Position numbers and translations under genes: made by a program | Shown: positions 57,186 to 64,000 of the stretch, one piece after another | Layout: the number at the start of each line of letters is the position of its first letter | How positions within the stretch are numbered: the first letter of the stretch is position 1 | Notes under the pieces: model-generated | What the model was told of the DNA's origin: nothing | What the model saw: the letters and a program-made list of their open reading frames with translations, nothing else | Databases searched by the model: none | From: Bin5 sp034428435 | Lineage (GTDB): Bacteria; Chloroflexota; Anaerolineae; Caldilineales; Caldilineaceae | Length of the DNA stretch: 64,000 bases | Reading direction: 5' to 3' | Assembly (NCBI GenBank): GCA_034428435.1 | Contig: DAOUHY010000453.1 | Coordinates: 29,517 to 93,516, forward strand

Positions 57186-58637
57186 TCAGAGTCCACGCTG
57201 GACCCTTTGTAGCGGGGCCCGGGCCTCCAAGATTCCCAATGCGCTCATAATCAGCGCGACTGCGACAATTGCGAGTGCGACATAGGTGACGTCGCGCAGA
57301 CCGGCAATCTGGAAGGCGGCAGCGGCTTCGGTGACACCACCAATGTAGTCCGGCCCTGCATGCGCGGTAACACGGCTTGCCCAGAGTGCACCCAAGGCCG
57401 CGATGCCTGATGTTCGTCCGAGTGTACGGGCGATGACGTTGATGCCGCTGGCGATGCCGAGACGTTCGGGGGGGACGGAGCCCATTACGGCACTGTTGTT
57501 TGGGGACTGAAACAGTCCGATGCCCAGACCCAAGGTGGACACGCGCAGAACGTAGCCGAGAATCGACGTGTCGACGCTGAGCGTGCTCACAGCGTAGCAG
57601 CCGAACGCCATCAGAACCAGTCCTGCGCCGGCGATGCGCCTGTAACCGAAGCGATCGGAGAGGATGCCGGCGATCGGGGAGGCGACCCCGAACGAGATCC
57701 ACGACGTAGTCAGAAGCAGGCCCACGGCCACGGGTTCCAGCAGTAGGACATTTGTAAGGTAGAAGGGAAGCAGCAGGTAAACGCCCCCGAGAACAATGAA
57801 GCTGATGAGGCGCATGGAAAGGTTGAGGCTGAACTGTGCGTTCCTGAAGATGGCCAGATTGAGGAGCGGATCTTTCGTTCGTCGTTCTGTTCGCATAAAC
57901 AGTGCGAATGTCAAGAGGGAAAGGGCAAACAGTCCCAACATAGCAGGAGAGCGGTATCCGGCGCGCTGACCGAAAGTCAGAAAAAGCATGAGGGTTAACA
58001 GACAGGCAGCCAGAGAAAACGAGCCTATCCAGTCGAAGCGCTGGCGGCCGCTGGGGGCGGAAACCGGCATGTAGCGCCACGCAAGGTAGAAGCTGACACA
58101 GCTTATGGGAATACCAACGAAAAAGATCCAGCGCCACGACAGGAAGTCCAGCAGTAACCCGCCCAAGAAGGGTCCGGCTATGCCGCCAAGTGAGACACTG
58201 GCGCTGAACACGCCGAGCGCTTTGCCGCGTTCGGAAGCGGGGAAGATTTCTGTCAAGATACCCATGCTGAGGGCGGTTGCAAAGGCACCGCCGACGGCCT
58301 GGAGCACTCGAAAGAGGAGGAGGAGTTCGATATTCGGCGCCAGACCGGCGAGGACGGAACCGACCACAAAGGCTACTGTTCCACCGAGAAACACCGGCCT
58401 CTTGCCAATCATATCTCCCAGCCGTCCCACACTCAGTACAATCGCTGTTTTTGTAAGCGTAAATGCGAGGACAACCCATTGAACGAGGGTGAAGCTGACT
58501 TGAAGTTCGGTCACCAGGGTGGGGAGAATGACGGCAACGATGCTGATTTCCAAGGAGTCCACGAAGACGCCGGTGCCGAGCGCGCCAAAGATGAGCCACC
58601 TGTGCCTAGAGGTAAGAGTGTCAGCAAGATTAGTCAT
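57186..58637 (-). CDS. MFS transporter, DHA2/EmrB-QacA type, paralogue 2
   Basis: 483 residues, about 14 helices. It shares GRLGDMIGKRPVFLGG, FPASERGKALGVFSAS, LSWRWIFFVG and SPNNSAVMGSVPPER with the genes on either side, so the run is a tandem triplication. Family members export small molecules; the substrate is unknown. Confidence 0.88.
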   Translation of the reverse strand: MTNLADTLTSRHRWLIFGALGTGVFVDSLEISIVAVILPTLVTELQVSFTLVQWVVLAFTLTKTAIVLSVGRLGDMIGKRPVFLGGTVAFVVGSVLAGLAPNIELLLLFRVLQAVGGAFATALSMGILTEIFPASERGKALGVFSASVSLGGIAGPFLGGLLLDFLSWRWIFFVGIPISCVSFYLAWRYMPVSAPSGRQRFDWIGSFSLAACLLTLMLFLTFGQRAGYRSPAMLGLFALSLLTFALFMRTERRTKDPLLNLAIFRNAQFSLNLSMRLISFIVLGGVYLLLPFYLTNVLLLEPVAVGLLLTTSWISFGVASPIAGILSDRFGYRRIAGAGLVLMAFGCYAVSTLSVDTSILGYVLRVSTLGLGIGLFQSPNNSAVMGSVPPERLGIASGINVIARTLGRTSGIAALGALWASRVTAHAGPDYIGGVTEAAAAFQIAGLRDVTYVALAIVAVALIMSALGILEARAPLQRVQRGL

Positions 58638-58741
58638 AAATCAGAGAGTAATTGCAGGCTCATGCGTCGGTCGCCGGCGGCACTTTATCCCGGTCAGAGG
58701 GGGGTGGGCTGCACAGACGCGATCGTATGCAATTGAGCCGC

Positions 58742-60244
58742 CTACGGTGAAGCCCGTACTGGGCGTGACGCCGTACGGGAATGCAGCGTTTCCCATGCGA
58801 TCAACGCCAAGGTGACGCCGACCAGGACTAAAGCGGCGTAGGAGACGCTCTGGAGCGCCGCGATCTGGGCAGCAGGTGCGGCCTCGGTGACCACGCCGCT
58901 GAATCCCGGCCCGGCGTTGACCTGCACGCGGTGGGCCCAGAGCGTACCCAGTACGGCTACGCCGGCGGAGCGTCCCAAAAAGCGTCCAATCGTGTTGGTG
59001 CCACTGGCGATACCGAGACGTTCGAGCGGCACCGAGCCCATGACCCCGCTGTTTGTAGGAGAATGCGAGATTCCAAAGCCCAGGGCTACAGGCGCGACGC
59101 GCAGAACGAAATCCAGAGCCGAACTTGAGGCATTGAGTGTGCCAACAGAGTAGCTGCCGAGGGCGAGAACAATCAAGCCCACGCCGGCAACGGGGCGGAA
59201 CCCGAACCGATCTGTAAGCGCGCCGGAAACCAGCACGGCCACGCCGAAATAGATCCAGAAGGCTGTCAGGAGCAGGCCAGCAAGCAAGGGCTCGATCAAC
59301 AGGATGTCCACCAGATAGAAGGGAAAAAGAAACCACAGACCACCAATCGTGATGTTGGTGAGGATGCGTATCGACAGGTTTACATTGAATTGCTGGCTCC
59401 TGAACAGTGACAGGTCGAGAAGAGGTTCCTTTACCCGCGCCTCATTGCGGACAAATTGCCAAAATGAGTAGATTGAGACGGCGAACAACGCCAGCATGGT
59501 AGGAGAACGGAATCCAAGGCGGTTGCCGAAGGTCAGGTAAAGCATGAGTGTCAGGAGACCTGTAAACAGCAAGAAAGAGCCTTCCCAGTCGAATCTCTGC
59601 CGGCCAGTTGGGCGAGACGCAGGCAGATATTTCCAGGCCAGTACGAGGCTGATCAGGCTGAATGGTTGAGCTACGAAAAAGATCCAGCGCCACGACAGAG
59701 CGCCAAAGATGATGCCCCCCATCATTGGCCCGAGGATACTGCCAGCCGCGAAGATGGCACCGAATACGCCCAACGCTTTGCCCCGTTCTGCCGGGGGGAA
59801 GGTCTCGATCACGATGCCATAGTTCAAAGCGATTGCGAATGCCGCGCCCACTGCCTGCAGCACGCGAAAGAAAATCAGCAGTTCGATTGTTGGCGCGAGA
59901 CCGGGGAGGATCGAGGTGACCATAAAGGCGATAGTGCCGCCGAGGAAGACAGGTCGCTTGCCGAGCATATCGCCCAATCGACCCACTATGGGCATAACCG
60001 AGACTTGGACGAGGGTGTAGGACAGGAGCACCCACTGACCGGTGGCAAAGTTGATTCTGAATTCGCGCACGATATCGGGTAGAACGACGGCTGCGGAATT
60101 GAAAATAAGTGAAGCCATAAAGATGACGCCGGCCAGCGCGGCCAGAATCCTCCATTTATGCTCGTTTGAAGTCGTGTCCAAGGACGGCACCTCAGTTCTT
60201 GAGAGAGGGGATGGTCCAGGCCGTTCAGGGCTGGGATGCCTCAC
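58742..60244 (-). CDS. MFS transporter, DHA2/EmrB-QacA type, paralogue 3
   Basis: 500 residues from the GTG at 60244, the most upstream start, with a Pro/Ser-rich tail before helix 1; the start could be later, near 60190. It shares GRLGDMLGKRPVFLGG, FPPAERGKALGVFGA and SPTNSGVMGSVPLERLG with paralogues 1 and 2, but is the most diverged of the three. It is the first of the three to be transcribed, 10 bp after the FG-GAP lipoprotein gene. Confidence 0.85.
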   Translation of the reverse strand: MRHPSPERPGPSPLSRTEVPSLDTTSNEHKWRILAALAGVIFMASLIFNSAAVVLPDIVREFRINFATGQWVLLSYTLVQVSVMPIVGRLGDMLGKRPVFLGGTIAFMVTSILPGLAPTIELLIFFRVLQAVGAAFAIALNYGIVIETFPPAERGKALGVFGAIFAAGSILGPMMGGIIFGALSWRWIFFVAQPFSLISLVLAWKYLPASRPTGRQRFDWEGSFLLFTGLLTLMLYLTFGNRLGFRSPTMLALFAVSIYSFWQFVRNEARVKEPLLDLSLFRSQQFNVNLSIRILTNITIGGLWFLFPFYLVDILLIEPLLAGLLLTAFWIYFGVAVLVSGALTDRFGFRPVAGVGLIVLALGSYSVGTLNASSSALDFVLRVAPVALGFGISHSPTNSGVMGSVPLERLGIASGTNTIGRFLGRSAGVAVLGTLWAHRVQVNAGPGFSGVVTEAAPAAQIAALQSVSYAALVLVGVTLALIAWETLHSRTASRPVRASP

Positions 60245-60254
60245 CTGGGCCGGG

Positions 60255-61988
60255 CTAATCCGTTTGAGCCGTGCGGCGGGTGACTGTCAGAAGACTGCCC
60301 GGCTGTAGGGCTCGTACGTCTATCAGCGAGAGGACGCGGTCCGGCCAGCGGATTTCCAAGGCGTGAATTCCGCTTCCCTCAGGTAGGCCGAAGTGTTGGC
60401 GGGCGCTGCGGCCGGAGAGGTAGCCGCCGGCTGCGTGCACGCTGCGGCGCAAGACGCCGTTCGAGGTGTGGAGGAGGAGTTCAGCGCCCAAGGCGCGCGT
60501 GTTGCCGCTGTCGAGGTGACGCAGATCGACAAGGAGGGACTGGCCGCTACACAGCCGGTTCTCGAACAACTGGGACGGGGAACGGAGGTTGTTGATCAGA
60601 ACATCCAGATCGCCGTCGCCGTCGAAATCGGTCATGCTCATGCCGCGGCCGCCGGCCGTGCTATTCAGCATCCATTCGGGGGCGGGCGTGAAGCGTTTGC
60701 CGCCGTCGTTGCGATAGGCCTGGTTTTCCTCGACGAGCTCGTCGCCAGGAAGGTGGCGGAAGATCTCCATGGCCGTCATGCCGTTTACTACGTACAGATC
60801 CAGCAGGCCGTCCTGGTCGATGTCGCCGAACTGGGCGGACCAGCTCCAGCCGCTGAAGGGGATCTGCCAAGTCTCGGCCTGGTCCGACCAGTCATCGCCG
60901 TGCCGTTCCTGGAGGACGTTGGCCATCACCTGGGGGGCGTCGTCGGGGCTGGGGGGAGGCATAGTCTCCATTACCGGCAGCCACTGACGCATGATTTCGG
61001 GTTCTTCGGAGTATGGGTGCATGTCGGCGGCGAAGAGCTCCTGCCGGCCGTCGTTGTCGATGTCGCCGGTGTCGAAGCTCATGGTGCTGAAAGTGGTCGT
61101 GGCGAACGGTTGGGCTTCGAGCCAGCTGCCGTCGCGCCGGCCAAGGAAGACGGCGTCATGCACGTCGAAATCGTTGCCCACGAGGATGTCCAGGCGGCGG
61201 TCGCCGTTCAGATCCTGAAGGTGCAGCGCCAGACCCTGGGCACGGGATGCAAGGCGTGTTGGCAGGAATCGTCCGTTGTCATTTTCATAGGCGAATACGC
61301 CGTTCTGGTCGGTTGCGTCCAAGGCGCGCCGGCCTATTTGCTTCTCCAGCGAGGCGTCGTAGGAGGCGGTCACCAGATCGAGGTCACCGTCGGCGTCCAG
61401 GTCACCCCATTGGAGCGAGTAGGCGAAGCCGTCGACTCCCTGCAGGCGCGCCGGCTCCTGTTCGCTTGTGAACGGGGAGGACCCTTCCTCGCCGCCACTG
61501 TTGCGCCAGTAGAGGAGGATGCCGGAGCGGCTGGTTGCGGAGATGTCCAGCCAGCCATCGCCGTCAACGTCAACAAGCGCGAGCCCACGCAGGCTGCCGT
61601 CGAGGAGGAGCTGTGGGCGGAACTGCCAGTTGCCTTCGTTCCAGAAGATCTGATTGGGGCCGAGCAGGTTGGCGAGGACGAAGTCTTCGTCGCCGTCGTT
61701 GTCGAGGTCGCCGACGGCGAGGCCGGCGCCATTGCTGGTGAAGTATGTGACGCGCTCAAAGGCGGTGCCGGTGTTGTGGGGAAGTTCGTGTGCGACGAAG
61801 CTGCCGGTACAGGGACGCGACTGCGTCGCAGAGGCGGTGCGGAGGTTCAATGGTTGTATTGTGATGCTAGTCGTGTCTGAGAGCGCACTGTAGGAAGTCG
61901 AACCGGGCAGAAAGTCGAAGCCGATACCGGCTGAACAGGCGGAGAGGAGAAGTGCTGAGACAAGAATGGCAGGAAGGAAAGTGCGCAT
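60255..61988 (-). CDS. FG-GAP/VCBS repeat lipoprotein with UnbV (ASPIC) C-terminus
   Basis: 577 residues. A lipoprotein signal peptide ends in LLSAC. About seven calcium-loop repeats follow, for example DLDNDGDEDFVLANL, DVDGDGWLDISAT, DLDADGDLDLVTAS and DFDGDGDLDVLINN, making a seven-bladed beta-propeller. The C-terminal ASPIC/UnbV domain contains LGLPEGSG-like HFGLPEGSGIHALEIRWPDR. Such proteins are exposed on the outside of cells; the role is unknown. It lies 18 bp behind the ABC permease genes, so it may be part of the carbohydrate-uptake operon. Confidence 0.88.
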   Translation of the reverse strand: MRTFLPAILVSALLLSACSAGIGFDFLPGSTSYSALSDTTSITIQPLNLRTASATQSRPCTGSFVAHELPHNTGTAFERVTYFTSNGAGLAVGDLDNDGDEDFVLANLLGPNQIFWNEGNWQFRPQLLLDGSLRGLALVDVDGDGWLDISATSRSGILLYWRNSGGEEGSSPFTSEQEPARLQGVDGFAYSLQWGDLDADGDLDLVTASYDASLEKQIGRRALDATDQNGVFAYENDNGRFLPTRLASRAQGLALHLQDLNGDRRLDILVGNDFDVHDAVFLGRRDGSWLEAQPFATTTFSTMSFDTGDIDNDGRQELFAADMHPYSEEPEIMRQWLPVMETMPPPSPDDAPQVMANVLQERHGDDWSDQAETWQIPFSGWSWSAQFGDIDQDGLLDLYVVNGMTAMEIFRHLPGDELVEENQAYRNDGGKRFTPAPEWMLNSTAGGRGMSMTDFDGDGDLDVLINNLRSPSQLFENRLCSGQSLLVDLRHLDSGNTRALGAELLLHTSNGVLRRSVHAAGGYLSGRSARQHFGLPEGSGIHALEIRWPDRVLSLIDVRALQPGSLLTVTRRTAQTD

Positions 61989-62006
61989 GTTGGCCGCCCT
62001 TACTTT

Positions 62007-62921
62007 CTAGCCCTTCATTCCCGTCAGCGAAATTCCTTCGATAAAGGTACGCTGCGCGAAGAAGAAGGTTACGATAATTGGGAGGGCGACGAGCGTACTC
62101 ACGGCCATCAGGTAGGGGATGCCGTTGCTGAAATTGCCCACGTCGTTGGCACGTCGTGACAGTTGTTCGATTCCCAGTGCGAGAGGGTAGCGATTCTCGT
62201 CCCGCAGGTAGATCAGCGGACCCAGATAGTCGTTCCAGGCCCAAAGGAATCGGAAGAGGGCGACGACGGCCAGGGCCGGTTTGGTAAGTGGGAGGATGAT
62301 GCGGAAGAGAATGCCGAATTCGCTGGCGCCATCGATGCGGGCGGCGTCTGAAAGTTCCTCAGGAAGGGTCATGAAGAACTGGCGCAGCAGGAATACGATG
62401 TAGGGATGGCTAAAAAGCGCCGGCACGACCAACGGGCGGTAGGTGTCCAGCCAGCCAAGCCATTTGAAAGTGATAAAGAGGGGGACCATGGTCACGGCCC
62501 AGGGCAGCATCATGGTCATTACCACGAGCCAGAAAATGGTATCCCGCCCCGGCCAGCGGATGCGAGAGAAGCCATAGGCAACGATTGTGGATGAGAGCAC
62601 GGTAAACGCGACGGCAGGTACGGTATAAAAGACAACCGAATTGACGGCGTACTGTGTAAAAGGAAGGATTTGCCAGCCGTTGATGAAGTTTTCCGGATGG
62701 ATAGGAAAGGGCAACAGGATCGGGGGCATGGTGTAGACTTGCGAGTCCACTTTTAGCGCCGAGCTGATCATCCAGTAAAGAGGGAAGGCGAAGCTGAGTG
62801 TGAGAGGGACCAGCACCGCGTACTTGATGACTTCAAGCAGAATTGTCTGCCAGCGATTGCCCGAGTCACGGTATTGGCGCGGCACCGGCCTAGTTCGGCT
62901 CTCCGATGCGATGGTGGTCAT
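62007..62921 (-). CDS. Carbohydrate ABC transporter permease (MalG type)
   Basis: 304 residues, six membrane segments, with the cytoplasmic EAA loop EELSDAARIDGASEFGILF at about 199-217 typical of the MalG family. It forms the channel with the other permease, whose gene overlaps it by 4 bp (ATGA). No ATPase gene is seen in the window, so a shared ATPase encoded elsewhere is likely. Confidence 0.92.
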   Translation of the reverse strand: MTTIASESRTRPVPRQYRDSGNRWQTILLEVIKYAVLVPLTLSFAFPLYWMISSALKVDSQVYTMPPILLPFPIHPENFINGWQILPFTQYAVNSVVFYTVPAVAFTVLSSTIVAYGFSRIRWPGRDTIFWLVVMTMMLPWAVTMVPLFITFKWLGWLDTYRPLVVPALFSHPYIVFLLRQFFMTLPEELSDAARIDGASEFGILFRIILPLTKPALAVVALFRFLWAWNDYLGPLIYLRDENRYPLALGIEQLSRRANDVGNFSNGIPYLMAVSTLVALPIIVTFFFAQRTFIEGISLTGMKG

Positions 62922-63835
62922 TTCTCACCGCCGTAATAGACCCATCGGGCCGAAGACTTGAAAATGATGAGTGAGAAAACTACGATAATCAGGAACAGTA
63001 TCCAGGCTAAGGCGGACGCTTTGCCCATTCTCAGGTATTCGAAGGCATTACGATAGAGATGAATCAGATAGAATTCTGTCGAGTTCATGGGGCCGCCCTC
63101 GGTAAGAAGCCAGGGGACGGTAAACTCCTGGAAGGCGACAATCAGCCCCATAATCAGATTGAACAGGATAATTGGTGAGGTCAGCGGGATGGTGACGTTG
63201 CGAAATTTGTGCCACAGATTGGCCCCGTCCACGGTTGCGGCCTCGTAGAGAGAGCGGGGGACATCCTGCAGCGCAGCCAAGAATATTACAACGGCAGCCC
63301 CTTGTGCCCATATCGCAACGAGGATCAGTGATGGCTTGGCCCAGCCCGGGTTGGAGAGGAAAGGGATGATGGGCAGGCCGAAATAGCGAAGCACACCGTT
63401 GATGGCGCCATATTGAACATTCATCAGGAACTGCCACACCATCGCAGATGCCACTGCGGGAACAATCGACGGGACGTAGATAACACTGCGGAAGAAGGAG
63501 CGGGCGACGATCCTGGAGTCCAACATATTTGCAATAATAAAGGCCGCGCCGACGCCGAAGGGAACGCTGAGCCCCACATAGAAGAGCGTGTTGTACATCA
63601 CGTTCCAGAAATGGGGATCGTCAAAGAAGAGGGTCAAATAGTTTTTTGCCCCGAGGAAGACGGGCGGTCGCAGCAGATCGTAGCGGGTGAGGCTGTAGTA
63701 CAGCGAAGACAAAAGAGGATAGATCGTAAAGAGGAGAAAACCCAGGGCCCAAGGCGAGACGAACAGCAGTCCCAGACGCAGGTTGCGCCATTCCTGCGGC
63801 GTATAGCGACTGACCTTTTCTGTGCTGGCTGCCAT
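62918..63835 (-). CDS. Carbohydrate ABC transporter permease (MalF/UgpA type)
   Basis: 305 residues from ATG 63835, with GAAGGA upstream; a longer frame to 63895 lies across the intercistronic hairpin. Six membrane segments, with the EAA loop PRSLYEAATVDGANLWHKF. Partners with the MalG-type permease downstream. Substrate unknown, probably a sugar or sugar derivative. Confidence 0.92.
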   Translation of the reverse strand: MAASTEKVSRYTPQEWRNLRLGLLFVSPWALGFLLFTIYPLLSSLYYSLTRYDLLRPPVFLGAKNYLTLFFDDPHFWNVMYNTLFYVGLSVPFGVGAAFIIANMLDSRIVARSFFRSVIYVPSIVPAVASAMVWQFLMNVQYGAINGVLRYFGLPIIPFLSNPGWAKPSLILVAIWAQGAAVVIFLAALQDVPRSLYEAATVDGANLWHKFRNVTIPLTSPIILFNLIMGLIVAFQEFTVPWLLTEGGPMNSTEFYLIHLYRNAFEYLRMGKASALAWILFLIIVVFSLIIFKSSARWVYYGGEK

Positions 63836-63865
63836 ACGTGATTCCTTCTCTTTTCCAGGTGTAAA

Positions 63866-63892
63866 GCGGCCAGACCTGTTGGGTCTGGCCGC
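63866..63892 (-). other. Intercistronic hairpin between solute-binding protein and permease genes
   Basis: GCGGCCAGACC (63866-63876) pairs exactly with GGTCTGGCCGC (63882-63892) around a 5-base loop, with no T-run on the minus strand. Such hairpins often raise expression of the binding protein relative to the permeases by protecting its mRNA. This is inference. Confidence 0.6.
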
Positions 63893-63905
63893 CAAGCTGT
63901 GAGAG

Positions 63906-64000
63906 TTAGAGACCTTGGGCTTCCCACTCGTCTTCGGCGCGTTTCTGCAACTCTGCCACTGCCTCTTGGGGGGTAATCAAGTCACGGTAGACTTGCTCGC
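63906..64000 (-). CDS. Extracellular solute-binding protein, C-terminal end (partial)
   Basis: Only the last 31 codons are in the window. On the minus strand the frame reads ...DLITPQEAVAELQKRA... and ends DEWEAQGL before TAA (63908-63906). A C-terminus with a QEAVAELQK helix is typical of family 1 sugar-binding proteins. Its position directly before the two MalF/MalG permeases fits that role. Confidence 0.75.
   Translation of the reverse strand, partial: EQVYRDLITPQEAVAELQKRAEDEWEAQGL

Noticed and set aside
57103..58599. Long open frame on the minus strand (about 498 codons) overlapping the MFS gene
   Set aside because: It is rich in Arg, His and Pro, has no family motif and coincides with the real MFS frame at 57186-58637, a GC-rich shadow.
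60393..61880. Long plus-strand open frame (about 495 codons) opposite the FG-GAP gene
   Set aside because: It is the antisense of the calcium-loop repeats, rich in Val/Gly/Ala, with no recognisable domain and no ribosome binding site.

Overview
The window looks like a GC-rich chromosomal segment from an environmental bacterium, most plausibly a member of the Chloroflexota (Caldilinea/Anaerolinea-like or a related uncultivated lineage). This is inferred from the style of its proteins: LysM and L,D-transpeptidase cell-wall proteins, DUF3105, a MoxR/DUF58/DUF4129 cluster, a one-piece siroheme reductase, and many enolase-superfamily, amidohydrolase, phytanoyl-CoA-dioxygenase, sulfatase and MFS genes. 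No rRNA, tRNA, CRISPR array, phage gene or transposase gene was recognised.

Layout. 0-9 kb: methylthioadenosine phosphorylase, a ThDP enzyme, and a sugar-acid catabolic set (rhamnonate-dehydratase-like enzyme divergent from a DapA-type lyase, a second enolase-superfamily dehydratase, a lactonase-type amidohydrolase and a D-2-hydroxyacid dehydrogenase). 9-17 kb: MoxR-DUF58-DUF4129 operon, a second ThDP enzyme and a CCA-adding tRNA nucleotidyltransferase. 17-21 kb (minus): sulfite/nitrite reductase, a 207-residue unknown and a TrpD-like protein. 22-31 kb: an M16 peptidase lipoprotein, small unknowns, a membrane-anchored Trm112-like protein, and a response regulator / triple-PDZ / histidine kinase cluster whose kinase is frameshifted. 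31-40 kb: ribosomal protein bL9, gyrA, an AlbA_2/HATPase protein, signal peptidase I, small proteins and a FAM151-like protein. 40-48 kb: sulfatase, class III aminotransferase, two tandem L,D-transpeptidases, DUF3105, peptide deformylase and a thioesterase. 48-64 kb (all minus): a LysM/SH3/glycoside-hydrolase protein, an M20 peptidase, then Rieske protein, two amidohydrolases, PhyH-type dioxygenase, three tandem MFS exporters, an FG-GAP/UnbV lipoprotein, two sugar ABC permeases and the end of a solute-binding protein.

The most notable non-coding structure is a family of dispersed repeats. Four copies of a GC-rich double-hairpin core lie at about 0.6, 21.7, 32.2 and 43.3 kb, all in the same orientation and all upstream of a plus-strand gene. 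Two of them sit inside 435-465 bp elements with imperfect terminal inverted repeats and flanking direct duplications (6-8 bp), the hallmarks of a non-autonomous (MITE-like) transposable element; one lies just upstream of gyrA. A second, shorter palindromic repeat occurs three times.

Functionally the window combines housekeeping genes with catabolic modules for sugar acids, sulfated or carbohydrate polymers and small organic acids. I did not find a clearly new defence or mobile system. The repeat family, the NHLP-like small protein, the tandem MFS/amidohydrolase/dioxygenase block and the two-component system with a triple-PDZ partner are the items most worth follow-up.
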